Shown piece by piece: positions 8,392-17,268 of a stretch of DNA of 36,356 nt (positions are counted from its first letter, which is position 1; each line of letters starts with the position of its first letter). Below the pieces are notes generated by a model. The model saw only the letters and a program-made list of their open reading frames with translations. It was not told where the DNA came from and did no database searches. The stretch lies in NCBI GenBank assembly GCA_029932675.1, contig JAOZPP010000029.1, positions 1-36,356 of the forward strand. Reading direction: 5' to 3'. The stretch comes from a bacterium (GTDB lineage Bacteria > SM23-81 > DAOVCL01). The translations under genes were made by a program, and so were the position numbers.

Positions 8392-9251
8392 ACCTAAACT
8401 CCTGGGCCAAGATTAACCTTGGGCTAAAGATCTTAGGAAAGGTAGGGGCATACCACCGGGTAGAGACCATACTCCAATCCATCGATCTGAAAGATAGGTT
8501 GAGTTTTTCTCCTCAAGGTGAGGAAATGGTTATCCTCTCCTCCCACCCAGGGCTTCCCCAGGGGAAAGAAAACCTCTGTTATCGGGCTTGGAGGGCCCTC
8601 TGTCCAGGGAGGGGGGTAAGGTTAACCATTGAGAAGAGGATCCCAGTGGGGGGTGGGTTAGGAGGAGGAAGCAGCAATGCGGCGACTACCCTTTGGGCCC
8701 TAAATAAGCTCTTTGGCCTTGGCCAGACCAGGGAGGAACTTCTGCATATTGGCTCCCAGATCGGTTCCGACGTCCCCTTTTTTCTTATCGGAGGAACCGT
8801 CCTCTGTTCAGGAAGGGGGGAAATCCTTAAACCTCTCCCTCCCTTACGGGGGGTATATTTCCTCTTGGTTAACCCGGGTTTTGAGGTCTCCACAAGGTGG
8901 GCCTATAGTAGGTGGAGTTTTAGCTTGACAGATATGGACAAATTTATTAGAGTTAAAGACTCTCTGGTTCAGACCGAATCCCAAGAGTTCCCCAGAGAGT
9001 TCCCTAATGACTTGGAGGAGGTGGTAGCCCAAAGATATCCCATTATAAAGCTTGTCAAGGAAAAGCTATACGGCTGCGGGGCCCTGGCAGCCTCCCTAAG
9101 CGGCAGTGGCCCCACGGTTTGGGGTCTCTTTAAGGAGAGAGGGGAGGCAGATGCAGCAGCCGAGGTTCTGTGCAGGGAAGATGGTTGGTGGACAAAGGTC
9201 ACCCACCCCATAAGCTCTGCCCTTCCTGAGGAGGATGAAAATTGGAGATAA
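8367..9251 (+). CDS. ispE: 4-diphosphocytidyl-2-C-methyl-D-erythritol kinase
   Basis: IspE phosphorylates CDP-methylerythritol at the 2-hydroxyl with ATP, in the non-mevalonate isoprenoid pathway. GHMP-kinase hallmarks are present: WAKINLGLKILG near residue 13, the glycine-rich PVGGGLGGGSSNAA loop near 90, SQIGSDVPFF near 130, and a C-terminal SLSGSGPTVW. The length of 294 residues is normal. GTG 8367 lies inside the end of the outer-membrane protein gene, so the two are translationally overlapped. The 3' end overlaps spoVG by 10 bases. Its isoprenoid products are the precursors needed by the prenyl-glyceryl phosphate synthase homologue encoded further downstream. Confidence 0.95.
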   Translation: MEEANYSLNLNSWAKINLGLKILGKVGAYHRVETILQSIDLKDRLSFSPQGEEMVILSSHPGLPQGKENLCYRAWRALCPGRGVRLTIEKRIPVGGGLGGGSSNAATTLWALNKLFGLGQTREELLHIGSQIGSDVPFFLIGGTVLCSGRGEILKPLPPLRGVYFLLVNPGFEVSTRWAYSRWSFSLTDMDKFIRVKDSLVQTESQEFPREFPNDLEEVVAQRYPIIKLVKEKLYGCGALAASLSGSGPTVWGLFKERGEADAAAEVLCREDGWWTKVTHPISSALPEEDENWR

Positions 9252-9508
9252 CGGACATTAGGATCAGCTTGCGGGATGAGGAGAAGTTGAAGGCATTTGC
9301 GGATGTAACCTTCGACGATTGCTTTGTGGTGAAGGGGATGAGGGTGATAAATGGAACGAAGGGTTATTTCGTCTCTATGCCCTCAAGGCGCCGCAAGGAC
9401 GGAACCTTCCAGGATATCGCCCATCCGGTGAACGCCGAGACAAGGAGGTTAATCGAAGAGAAGGTCATAGCCGCCTATCAAAAGGAAAGAGAGAAACTGA
9501 GTAGCTGA
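9242..9508 (+). CDS. spoVG: SpoVG family regulator
   Basis: This 88-residue protein belongs to the SpoVG family, small nucleic-acid-binding regulators first known from sporulating Firmicutes but common in non-sporulating bacteria. Seen in the sequence: the MEITDIRI start, KAFADVTFDDCFVVKG, and the signature MPSRRRKDGTFQDIAHPVN. TTG 9242 is chosen because it gives the conserved N-terminus and follows GAGGAGG at good spacing. A nearby ATG at 9235 is in another frame and dead-ends after eight codons. It overlaps ispE by 10 bases, and a tRNA gene follows 8 bases after the stop. The ispE-spoVG-tRNA-Gln-prs order is one I associate with Deltaproteobacteria. Confidence 0.95.
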   Translation: MEITDIRISLRDEEKLKAFADVTFDDCFVVKGMRVINGTKGYFVSMPSRRRKDGTFQDIAHPVNAETRRLIEEKVIAAYQKEREKLSS

Positions 9509-9516
9509 AACCCCGC

Positions 9517-9587
9517 TCGAGGGTCGTCTAAGGGCAGGACAGTGGCCTTTGGAGCCACTAATGATGGTTCGAATCCATCCCCTCGAG
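9517..9587 (+). tRNA. tRNA-Gln (anticodon TTG)
   Basis: All four stems fold. The acceptor TCGAGGG (9517-9523) pairs with CCCTCGA (9580-9586). The D arm is GTC...GAC (9526-9540). The anticodon stem GTGGC/GCCAC (9542-9558) carries loop CTTTGGA with anticodon TTG at 9549-9551. The T arm is GATGG-TTCGAAT-CCATC. The first pair U-A and discriminator G fit tRNA-Gln. CCA is not encoded (CCT follows). Confidence 0.96.
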
Positions 9588-9648
9588 CCTGGTTGAGATC
9601 TTCTGGGAAGTTTTGACCATTAAGCCTTTATTGCCCTAAGGGGGAAAG

Positions 9649-10584
9649 ATGCCTTTTGAGTTAAAGCTCCTATCTGGGAATTCCAACTATCCTCTGGCCG
9701 AGAAGATCAGCCGCTATTTAGGAGTTCCCTTGACCAATGCAGATGTCTCCCGATTCCAAGACGGGGAGGTGTCCATCAAAATAAATGAGAACATTAGGGG
9801 GACAGATCTCTTCATCATTCAATCCACCCAGGCCCCGGCTGAGAACCTGGTTGAGTTGCTGGTAATGTTGGACGCTGCCCGGAGGGCCTCTGCTCGCAGG
9901 ATTACCGCTGTTATCCCTTACTTTGGATATGCCCGGCAGGATAGGAAAGATCAACCAAGGGTTCCCATCTCAGCTAAGCTCATGGCCAACTTGATCACCA
10001 CGGCGGGGGCTAATAGGGTACTAACCATGGACCTTCATGCCTCTCAGATTCAGGGTTTCTTCGATATCCCCTTGGATCATCTCTATTCAGCCCCCATCTT
10101 CTTGAAATGTTTCGCCCAGATGGAACTTTCTGACCTCGTGGTAGTCGCCCCTGACCCAGGAGGGGTTCATATGGCTCGTGCTTATGCGAAAAGGTTAGGG
10201 GCTTCCTTAGCCTTCATCGATAAAAGGAGGCCAGACAAGGACAGGGCTGAGGTTATGCATATAGTGGGGAAAGTAAAGGGGAAGACAGTGATAATTCAGG
10301 ATGATATAATCAACACCGGAGAGACTTTGACTAAGGGCGCTGCCGCCATCAAGGATAGGGGGGCTAAGGAAGTGTATGCCTGTTGTACCCATCCCGTGCT
10401 CTCGCGGGGTGCTGTGGAAAGGGTGGAAGAGTCTCCGATTTCCCGGCTATTGGTCACCGACACCATCCCCTTGAGGAAGGGGATCAACTCCAAGAAGATC
10501 GAGGTAGCAAGCATCTCCGATCTTTTAGGTGAGGCCATCAAACGAATCCACCAAGAGGAATCGGTGAGTTCCCTCTTCTATTAG
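9649..10584 (+). CDS. prs: Ribose-phosphate pyrophosphokinase (PRPP synthetase)
   Basis: This enzyme makes phosphoribosyl pyrophosphate from ribose 5-phosphate and ATP for nucleotide, histidine and tryptophan synthesis. The 311-residue length is normal for class I enzymes. Visible motifs are the flexible-loop region YFGYARQDRKDQPR near residue 95, TMDLHASQIQGFFDIPLDHL near 128, the VVAPDPGGVHMARAYA segment near 168, and the PRPP-binding loop IIQDDIINTGET near 215. The ATG is preceded by AAGGGGGAAAG. It follows the tRNA gene by about 60 bases. Confidence 0.97.
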   Translation: MPFELKLLSGNSNYPLAEKISRYLGVPLTNADVSRFQDGEVSIKINENIRGTDLFIIQSTQAPAENLVELLVMLDAARRASARRITAVIPYFGYARQDRKDQPRVPISAKLMANLITTAGANRVLTMDLHASQIQGFFDIPLDHLYSAPIFLKCFAQMELSDLVVVAPDPGGVHMARAYAKRLGASLAFIDKRRPDKDRAEVMHIVGKVKGKTVIIQDDIINTGETLTKGAAAIKDRGAKEVYACCTHPVLSRGAVERVEESPISRLLVTDTIPLRKGINSKKIEVASISDLLGEAIKRIHQEESVSSLFY

Positions 10585-10682
10585 AAAGGCCACTAGCGTT
10601 CAGGGAACAACAGAAGGCGAAAGCCCCTATGGATAACTTGGCAAGCGTGACGAGCTAAGTTCTTTTAAAAAGGAGAGAGTGG

Positions 10683-11333
10683 ATGAAGGAAATAAGTTTA
10701 GAGGTGGAGAGAAGGAAGGGGGCAGGTAAGGGTATTTGTCGAAAGCTGAGGAGGGAAGGAAAGATACCAGCTATCCTCTACGGCCCAGGGGAGGAGCCCA
10801 CCCCCTTAATGGTTGATTCAACTGCCTTTACCCACATCTACCGTGATTTGAAAGGGGAGAATGCAATATTTACACTTAAGTTTAAGGGAAGTAAGGGGAA
10901 GAAGACGATTCTCAAAGAATTGCAGAGGAATCCCATAAATATGGAGATCATCCACATAGACTTTGAGCACATCTCCCCTCGGAAGAAGATAACGGTTGAG
11001 GTCCCCATCCATCTGGTAGGTGTCCCAAAGGGGGTTAAGGAGGGAGGTGGGGTGCTTGAGCATTTGCTGAGAGAAGTGGAGATAGAATGCTTACCCACAG
11101 ACATTCCGGAACACATAGAGGTTGATGTATCTGGGCTAAATATTGGGGATTCAATTCATGTAGGGGATTTGGAGGTTCCCAATGTCCAGCTCCTGGTCAG
11201 TGCTGAGAGATCAGTGGCTACCGTTCTCCCGCCCACAGTGTATAGGGAGGTCAAAGTGGTGGAAGAGGAGTTAGAGGCCCCCGAGGAGAAGCCAGCAGAG
11301 GAGACCATAGAGGAGGAAAAGGAGGAGAAGTAA
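10683..11333 (+). CDS. rplY: 50S ribosomal protein L25 (CTC/TL5 form)
   Basis: Ribosomal protein L25 binds 5S rRNA. This is the long, two-domain CTC/TL5 form of 216 residues. The N-terminal L25 domain (about 1-90) contains GAGKGICRKLRREGKIPAILYG. The beta-rich C-terminal domain follows (KKITVEVPIHLVG). A highly acidic tail of Glu, Pro and Ala closes the protein, as is usual in this form. AAAGGAGAG precedes ATG 10683. The stop is four bases from the start of pth, the usual partner gene. Confidence 0.95.
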   Translation: MKEISLEVERRKGAGKGICRKLRREGKIPAILYGPGEEPTPLMVDSTAFTHIYRDLKGENAIFTLKFKGSKGKKTILKELQRNPINMEIIHIDFEHISPRKKITVEVPIHLVGVPKGVKEGGGVLEHLLREVEIECLPTDIPEHIEVDVSGLNIGDSIHVGDLEVPNVQLLVSAERSVATVLPPTVYREVKVVEEELEAPEEKPAEETIEEEKEEK

Positions 11334-11336
11334 GGC

Positions 11337-11909
11337 TTGTTCGCCTTGATTGGCTTGGGGAACCCAGGTAGAGAATATCTAAGGACGAGGCATAACATTG
11401 GCTTTATGGTCATTGATAGCCTGAGCAGAAGCTTGCAGGTTGAGTTTAAACCAGGGGAGGATGAATATCTTATTGCCCAGGGTGAATATGGGGGGGAACG
11501 GCTTCTTCTGGTTAAACCCACAACCTATGTGAATCGAAGTGGAATAGCTATTACCCAACTACTTTCCGTCTTCCCCTTGCTACCCTCCCGGATTCTGGTT
11601 GTCTGTGACGATGTCAACCTTCCCTTAGGCAGAATCCGTATTCGACGCAGCGGTTCGGATGGAGGCCATAAGGGTCTGGCCTCAATCATCTACCATCTGG
11701 GGGAGGAGGGATTCCCCAGGTTACGCATAGGCATAGGGGGAGGGGAAAGGGATAATTTAGTCGATTTCGTCTTAGGGGACTTCACTCCGGAAGAAGAGGA
11801 GGTTATTGGAAAGGTAATTGAACGGGCTGCAGAGGCCTGCCTCGTTGTTGTTCAGGAGGGGTTGGAAGAGGCGATGAACAGGTATAACCGCAATTTAGAT
11901 GTCCCTTAG
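11337..11909 (+). CDS. pth: Peptidyl-tRNA hydrolase
   Basis: Pth frees tRNA from peptidyl-tRNA that drops off stalled ribosomes. The 190-residue protein has the family hallmarks: GLGNPGREYLRTRHNIGF at the N-terminus, including the conserved Asn and catalytic His, then KPTTYVNRSG, VCDDVNLPLGRIRIR and SDGGHKGL. TTG 11337 directly follows the stop of rplY with GGAGGAG upstream, and the protein begins right at the first conserved strand, so this start is well supported. Confidence 0.96.
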   Translation: MFALIGLGNPGREYLRTRHNIGFMVIDSLSRSLQVEFKPGEDEYLIAQGEYGGERLLLVKPTTYVNRSGIAITQLLSVFPLLPSRILVVCDDVNLPLGRIRIRRSGSDGGHKGLASIIYHLGEEGFPRLRIGIGGGERDNLVDFVLGDFTPEEEEVIGKVIERAAEACLVVVQEGLEEAMNRYNRNLDVP

Positions 11910-12007
11910 ACTGGGGGTTATTAGAATCTATTTGTTAAAGAAGGTTATCTTCTTTGATGTGGCGGAAATTGACTTACACCTAAGAAAACTTGCCTATGGG
12001 AGGTGAG

Positions 12008-14044
12008 ATGAGCGGTATCATCTATCCGATTTTGGCCAGTTTAGTAGCCTTACTCTTTGTGTTCTACTTGGCCTGGTCTGTGCTGAGGAGGGATGCTGGT
12101 TCCCAAAGGATGAGGGAGATCTCCTTAGCTATCCAGGACGGAGCACGCACATTTTTATTACGGGAATACAGGTATGTAACCTTAGTGGTTATCTTGGTGG
12201 CTATCTTCTTAACCCTGGGGCCATTGTTCGGCCAGAGGGTGAAGGTGAACTGGGAGACGGCTTTGGCCTTCGTAATTGGGGCAATTGCCTCTGGTATAGC
12301 TGGCTGGACAGCTATGTGGGTAGGAACAAGGGCCAATTCCCGCACAGCCCAAGCGGCCCGCTCAGGGCTCAAACCTGCCCTCTCTGTCTCCTTCTCTGGA
12401 GGGGCAACGACAGGGCTCTCCATCGTTGGAGTGGCTCTCTTGGGCCTCTGCGTTGTCTACCTCCTTTTCGGTGGTAAGCCAGTGATCATTAATGGATATG
12501 CTATGGGCGCCTCCCTGATGGCCCTCTTTGCCCGTGCTGGTGGGGGGATCTATACCAAAGGGGCCGATATGGGAGCCGATTTGGTGGGAAAGGTGGAAGA
12601 AGGTATTCCAGAGGATGACCCCAGAAATGCTGCGGTAATTGCTGATAATGTGGGGGATAATGTGGGGGATACCGCTGGCTTGGGGGCAGATCTCTTGGAG
12701 TCCTACGTGGAGTCGATTATCGCCACCATTGCCATTGGGGTGAGTCTCACCATGATCGGCTCAGAGCTCGTCCTCCTTCCCCTCTGGTTGGCCTCCTGGG
12801 GGATAATCTCCTCGATCTTAGGGGTGGTCTGCGTGAAAGCGGTCAGGGGATTAGAGCCCCAAAAGGCCTTGAATATGGGCGTATATATAGCCGCTTTCCT
12901 GATGGCCGTAGGGGGGTTCTTCATTATTAAGGGGATGGGGATAAGCTATGCTGTTAATGCCAGCTCTTATGGGGGGTTGGGCCTCTTCTGGGCCCTTATG
13001 GGTGGTTTAGCCTCGGGCCTGATAATTGGGATGGTGAGTGAGTTCTATACCTCCTCCAAGTATAAACCGGTAAGGAACTTAGCCGGTTCCGCCCGCACAG
13101 GGCCGGCTGTGGTGGTGGTAAATGGATTAGCCTTGGGGATGGGAAGTACCCTCATCCCGGTGGTAGTTATTGCTGGGGCTACCCTCTTGGGGTATAGTTC
13201 CGCTGGGATGTATGGGGTCTCCTTGGCTGCCTTAGGTATGCTCTCCATTTTGGGAATAACCTTGGCCGTTGATTCCTACGGACCGGTAGCCGACAATGCG
13301 GGAGGGATTGCGGAAATGGCTGGTCTTGATCCCCAAGTGAGGAAGATCACCGACAAGCTGGATGCTGTGGGCAATACTACCGCGGCCATTGGCAAGGGGT
13401 TCGCCATCGGCTCTGCTGCCTTTGCTGCCCTGGGGCTGATCACCGCCTACATTGCCACGGCAAATTCAGTCAGCTTAGAGAAGATCTCCTTGCAGCTTAC
13501 CGATCCCACCCTCATTGCAGGGCTTTTGGTGGGCGGGATGATCCCTTATCTTTTCTCCTCCCTTCTGGCTGGGGGAGTGGGAAAAGTGGCCTTCAAAATA
13601 ATAGAGGAGGTGAGGAGGCAATTTAAGGAGATAGAGGGTTTAAGGGAGGGGAAGGCAAAAGCCGATTCCTCCAAGTGCGTTGATATCGCTGCCCGGGGGG
13701 CGATACACAGTATGATGTTTCCGGGAGTTTTGGCCATTCTCATCCCCATTGCCGTGGGCTTCTTATTGGGCCCTGTAGCCTTGGGAGGTCTCTTAGTGGG
13801 GGCTTTGGTCACCGGCCTTGCCCTGGGCATCCAGACGGCCAACACGGGGGCAGCTTTGGACAATGCCAAGAAGTACATCGAGGAGGGGAACTTTGGGGGG
13901 AAGGGAACTGAAGCCCACAAGGCGGCTGTTGTGGGAGATACAGTGGGCGATCCCTTGAAGGATACCCTGGGGCCATCGATCAACATCCTCATCAAGCTGA
14001 TGTCGGTGATCTCCTTGGTCTTGGCCCCGTTGTTTGTCAGGTAA
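12008..14044 (+). CDS. hppA: Membrane-bound ion-pumping pyrophosphatase (K+-dependent type)
   Basis: This integral membrane enzyme couples hydrolysis of pyrophosphate to export of H+ or Na+. It is a 678-residue polytopic protein with many hydrophobic segments. Catalytic motifs are ADMGADLVGKVE, IPEDDPRN, ADNVGDNVGD, the later VDSYGPVADNAGGIAEM, and the C-terminal DTVGDPLKDT. GNTTAAIGKG carries Ala where K+-independent enzymes carry Lys, so it should be K+-dependent. The helix after GLGADLL reads ES-Y-V-ES, with Glu both at the position typical of Na+ pumps and one turn on, at the position typical of plant-type H+ pumps. ATG 12008 follows GGGAGGTGAG. A TTG start six codons upstream lacks a ribosome site. 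Confidence 0.95.
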   Translation: MSGIIYPILASLVALLFVFYLAWSVLRRDAGSQRMREISLAIQDGARTFLLREYRYVTLVVILVAIFLTLGPLFGQRVKVNWETALAFVIGAIASGIAGWTAMWVGTRANSRTAQAARSGLKPALSVSFSGGATTGLSIVGVALLGLCVVYLLFGGKPVIINGYAMGASLMALFARAGGGIYTKGADMGADLVGKVEEGIPEDDPRNAAVIADNVGDNVGDTAGLGADLLESYVESIIATIAIGVSLTMIGSELVLLPLWLASWGIISSILGVVCVKAVRGLEPQKALNMGVYIAAFLMAVGGFFIIKGMGISYAVNASSYGGLGLFWALMGGLASGLIIGMVSEFYTSSKYKPVRNLAGSARTGPAVVVVNGLALGMGSTLIPVVVIAGATLLGYSSAGMYGVSLAALGMLSILGITLAVDSYGPVADNAGGIAEMAGLDPQVRKITDKLDAVGNTTAAIGKGFAIGSAAFAALGLITAYIATANSVSLEKISLQLTDPTLIAGLLVGGMIPYLFSSLLAGGVGKVAFKIIEEVRRQFKEIEGLREGKAKADSSKCVDIAARGAIHSMMFPGVLAILIPIAVGFLLGPVALGGLLVGALVTGLALGIQTANTGAALDNAKKYIEEGNFGGKGTEAHKAAVVGDTVGDPLKDTLGPSINILIKLMSVISLVLAPLFVR

Positions 14045-14066
14045 GGTAAAACGAGAAGGGCAGAGA

Positions 14067-15548
14067 ATGAGTAGAGAGGGAGTTATCCTGGTAGCTTCCT
14101 GGTTGCTTGCTTTGGCAATATTTTCTCCAGGCTTGGCCACCAGTACACGGATTGCCGGTATGGGTGGGGTATCCATTGCCGTTGACGACTTGGAGTCAGA
14201 TCCATTTGTCAACCCGGCCAAGGCGGTGAGGATTAGCAAACCTTTGGTTTTAGGGGATTTCTCCCATCAGGGATATTCCTATAGGCACACCTATGAGTGG
14301 AGTAATGTATTCCGCAGTGGAAATTATGCTTGGCATCATTCGGGAAATAGCCAAGATAGGTCTTCTCCCTATACCTCTATTTATAGAGGGACCTGTCTCT
14401 ACCCCTTTGGCGCTGGGATAGTTCTGGGTGGCAGGTACCATTTTTCCTATTCCCGGCATCTCACTGAATACAAGGGTTACGGCACCGAATGGACGACTTT
14501 GGGGGATTCCATCACCTCGACCTCCTGGAATAATGGTCACAATTCGTGGAAGGATAAGGCCCCGGAAAATGAAATCTCCCTTTTGGGGGAAGTAAGGATT
14601 ACCCCCCAGATTGCCCTTGGTTTTAGCACAGAGTTGATTTTGGAGAGCACGGAAAAGAGGACTTACAAGGACGAAAGCAGCTATTGGAGTTCTGGTATGT
14701 CAGACACATCCCACTACTTACGGGAGTGGGCATACAAGACTACCTACGCCCAAAAGGAGTTCACCGGTGGGATATTGGTTAACTTGAATCAAAACCTGGA
14801 AATGGGGGGTACCTTTTCCTACAGCAAATATAATGAGGATCATTGGCAGACAAAGAATGTTTGGGATACAACAGTGGTCGACCCCGACTCCCTCTCCAAA
14901 CACAGGAACCTGGCAAAAGAGGATTTTTATTCCCTTTCTCTCGCTCCTAAGTATAGGTTCAATGACTTGGTTAGGATCGGATCAGTAATTTCCTACTCCT
15001 GGAGCAGAAGGACAAATAGTGACAGGGATTTTGGGGTGAAGACGGATACTGGAAAAGAGAAGTTCTCCTCTTTTAACATTGGCTTCGGCCTTTCCCTCAC
15101 CCCAGATGCCAAGACTTTAATAGCCCTTGACTTGATTCTTGCCCCCGAGAAAAGCACTTGGGATTATTTCTACACGGAGACCGAGACAACTTACACAGGA
15201 GAGATACACCGGAAGGGCGATGTCCGGCGGACTGAGGAAAGCGATTATCTAAACAAGACTGTCCGTATCGGAATGGAAAGGGCCTTATCCGAGAATTTCT
15301 ACCTCAGAATAGGGTCCAATTTCGTGATAACCAAGTATGATTTAAAAACTGAAGATAAGGAAAACGAAAGCCGAGAGCGTTCGTCTCCTTGGGCGGATCG
15401 GGAAACCTCTACACTTACTGCTGGATTTGGTTATCTCTGGAGGGGTAGGCTGAAGGTAGAGTATGCCCTACAGGCTCGTCCGAGCAGTTTTATGGGGTAT
15501 GGCCCTTTAGAATTCCATCATCAATTAAGCCTAACTTGCCACTTGTAG
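14067..15548 (+). CDS. Outer-membrane beta-barrel protein, FadL/PorV-like start, function unknown
   Basis: This 493-residue protein has a signal peptide (MSREGVILVASWLLALAIF, cleaved near LATS). The mature start, TRIAGMGGVSIAVDDLESDPFVNPA, follows the GMGG...A...D...NPA pattern seen at the N-terminus of OmpP1/FadL and PorV-like barrels. The remainder alternates polar and aromatic residues with many Tyr, Trp, Ser and Thr and no cytoplasmic enzyme motif. A longer frame starts at 14034 inside hppA, but ATG 14067 puts the signal peptide at the very N-terminus and is preferred. The stop is three bases from ychF. Ligand and role are unknown. Confidence 0.75.
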   Translation: MSREGVILVASWLLALAIFSPGLATSTRIAGMGGVSIAVDDLESDPFVNPAKAVRISKPLVLGDFSHQGYSYRHTYEWSNVFRSGNYAWHHSGNSQDRSSPYTSIYRGTCLYPFGAGIVLGGRYHFSYSRHLTEYKGYGTEWTTLGDSITSTSWNNGHNSWKDKAPENEISLLGEVRITPQIALGFSTELILESTEKRTYKDESSYWSSGMSDTSHYLREWAYKTTYAQKEFTGGILVNLNQNLEMGGTFSYSKYNEDHWQTKNVWDTTVVDPDSLSKHRNLAKEDFYSLSLAPKYRFNDLVRIGSVISYSWSRRTNSDRDFGVKTDTGKEKFSSFNIGFGLSLTPDAKTLIALDLILAPEKSTWDYFYTETETTYTGEIHRKGDVRRTEESDYLNKTVRIGMERALSENFYLRIGSNFVITKYDLKTEDKENESRERSSPWADRETSTLTAGFGYLWRGRLKVEYALQARPSSFMGYGPLEFHHQLSLTCHL

Positions 15549-15551
15549 CCT

Positions 15552-16649
15552 ATGAAACTTGGCATTATCGGCCTTCCCAATGTGGGGAAGTCAACCCTCT
15601 TCAATGCCCTCACCAGGGCGGGGGCTGAAGCTTCAAATTACCCCTTCTGCACCATAAACCCTAACATCGGGATGGCCTCGGTCCCTGATGCCCGGCTGGA
15701 GGAGCTGGGCAGGATGCTCAACCCTCCTAAGCTCACCCCGGTGCATATAGAGTTTGTGGATATTGCTGGTTTGGTAAAAGGGGCACACGAAGGGGAGGGA
15801 TTGGGAAACCAGTTCCTCTCCCATATCAGGGGAACCGATGCCATAGTGCACATTGTGAGGTGTTTCCAGGCTAAGGATGTTGCCCATATTGAAGGGAGTA
15901 TTGATCCACTAAGGGACATTGCCGTGGTGGAGACGGAGCTCATCCTCTCCGATTTAGAAGTAGTAGAGAAAAGGTTGGGAAAGGCTAAGAGGATGCTGAA
16001 GACCGGCCAGGCCAAGATCAGGGAGGAGGTGGAATTCTTAGAGAAGCTCCAGGAAAGCCTAAACAGGGAGGAGGTCCCTCAACTTGACCATCCCAACGAA
16101 CAACAGGAGGCCCTCCTCAAGGAGATGGGCCTTCTCTCCATCAAACCGGTCCTCTTTGTGGCCAACATCGATGAGGATCAGGCGATGGATCCCGAACAGG
16201 CTGGACTACAGGGGATCAGAGAGCATGCCAAAAGAAGGGGGAGTCAAGCCATCCCCATTTGCTCAAAGTTAGAGAGCGAATTAGGGGAAGTCACTCCGGA
16301 GGAGGCCAAGGAATTTCTCCAAGAGTTGGGATTAGAGGAGACGAGTTTAGAAAGGGTGGTGAAAGGGTCTTACAAACTTTTGGATCTGGTCACCTTTTAT
16401 ACCACAGTTGGGGGAAAGGAAGTGAGGGCCTGGCCTCTGAAAAGAGGAGGGACAGCGGCAGAAGCTGCCGGTCTTGTGCACTCTGATATGGAGAAGGGTT
16501 TCATTAAGGCAGAGGTGATCGGTTTTGATGACCTAAGGAAGTGTGGCTCTGAATCGGCAGCCCGGGAAAAGGGGTTGATTATGGTTGAGGGAAGAGACTA
16601 TATTGTAAAGGACGGGGATATCCTAACCATTAAATTTAGGGCGACTTGA
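15552..16649 (+). CDS. ychF: Redox-regulated ATPase YchF (Obg-like)
   Basis: YchF is an Obg-family P-loop protein that binds ribosomes and hydrolyses ATP. The 365-residue length is standard. Motifs: GLPNVGKSTLFNALT at residue 5, switch region NYPFCTINPN, G3 DIAGLVKGAHEGEGLGNQFL near 70, and NIDED at the noncanonical G4 near 205 that gives ATP preference. It ends with a TGS domain (about 280-365) containing TVGGKEVRAWPLKRG and the conserved GRDYIVKDGDI. It starts three bases after the outer-membrane protein gene. Confidence 0.97.
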   Translation: MKLGIIGLPNVGKSTLFNALTRAGAEASNYPFCTINPNIGMASVPDARLEELGRMLNPPKLTPVHIEFVDIAGLVKGAHEGEGLGNQFLSHIRGTDAIVHIVRCFQAKDVAHIEGSIDPLRDIAVVETELILSDLEVVEKRLGKAKRMLKTGQAKIREEVEFLEKLQESLNREEVPQLDHPNEQQEALLKEMGLLSIKPVLFVANIDEDQAMDPEQAGLQGIREHAKRRGSQAIPICSKLESELGEVTPEEAKEFLQELGLEETSLERVVKGSYKLLDLVTFYTTVGGKEVRAWPLKRGGTAAEAAGLVHSDMEKGFIKAEVIGFDDLRKCGSESAAREKGLIMVEGRDYIVKDGDILTIKFRAT

Positions 16650-16691
16650 TGCTACTCCGAGCACATTGTTGTTGGTAAGTCAGTATTTTAA

Positions 16692-16785
16692 CTGTCATTG
16701 CGAGAAGTGTAGCGACGAGGCAATCCCATAGTCTAAACCACTATTCAAAGATTTAGGTTGCTTCGCTGCACTCGCATGTAACGTA
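16692..16785. repeat. Imperfect inverted repeat of the TCATTGCGAG type
   Basis: GTCATTGCGAGAAGTG at 16694, running to about 16726 (GCGACGAGGCAATCCC), is mirrored by GGTTGCTTCGCTGCACTCGC at 16756-16775. The spacer between the arms is about 30 bases. Sequences of this type recur as dispersed repeats in many bacterial genomes. It lies between ychF and rpsF and could fold in RNA. Confidence 0.55.
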
Positions 16786-16929
16786 ACCTGTTTAGTGAAG
16801 TGATCCAAGTAGTAACTTCTACCGCACTGAAGGTCCGACTGAAGTCGGGTAGAAATTGGAGATAAAATCCTGTTATGCCGTCCAAAAACCCTAATACCAA
16901 AAGTTTAACCGACACTGAGGAGAGGAAGG

Positions 16930-17268
16930 ATGAAAAAGTATGAGACCATCTTTATTTTAGATCCACTCTTAGAAGAGGATAAAATCGAGCAGGAGGTGGA
17001 AAAGGTTAAGAAGGTGATAACCGCTAAAGGAGGGGAGATCCTCTACGAGGAAAGGTGGGGGTTGAGAAAATTAGCCTACCAGATAAAGAGGAAAGAGCAG
17101 GGTTACTATATATTACTGGTGTATCAGGGGGGGGCTGAAATCCCAGCGGAATTGGAGGCCAGCTTCAAACTGAACGAGAATTGTCTTCGTTATTTTACCA
17201 CCGTTGCCACCAAAGCTACCCGGAAAAAGATAAAGGAGGAGGCAGCAAAGTCTAAGGAGGATAAATGA
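16930..17268 (+). CDS. rpsF: 30S ribosomal protein S6
   Basis: S6 binds the central domain of 16S rRNA together with S18. The 112-residue protein starts [17 protein letters not shown] and has the [18 protein letters not shown] segment typical of the family, then a Lys/Glu-rich tail. GAGGAGAGGAAGG precedes the ATG. It overlaps rpsR by four bases. A weak TAAAAT box at 16863-16868 lies upstream without a good -35. Confidence 0.97.
   Translation: MKKYETIFILDPLLEEDKIEQEVEKVKKVITAKGGEILYEERWGLRKLAYQIKRKEQGYYILLVYQGGAEIPAELEASFKLNENCLRYFTTVATKATRKKIKEEAAKSKEDK

Noticed and set aside
9235-9261. ATG 9235 as the spoVG start
   Set aside because: It is in a different frame and ends after eight codons; TTG 9242 gives the conserved protein.
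13546-14239. Minus-strand frames of about 149 codons across the end of hppA
   Set aside because: They mirror the low-complexity hydrophobic codons of hppA and have no recognisable product.
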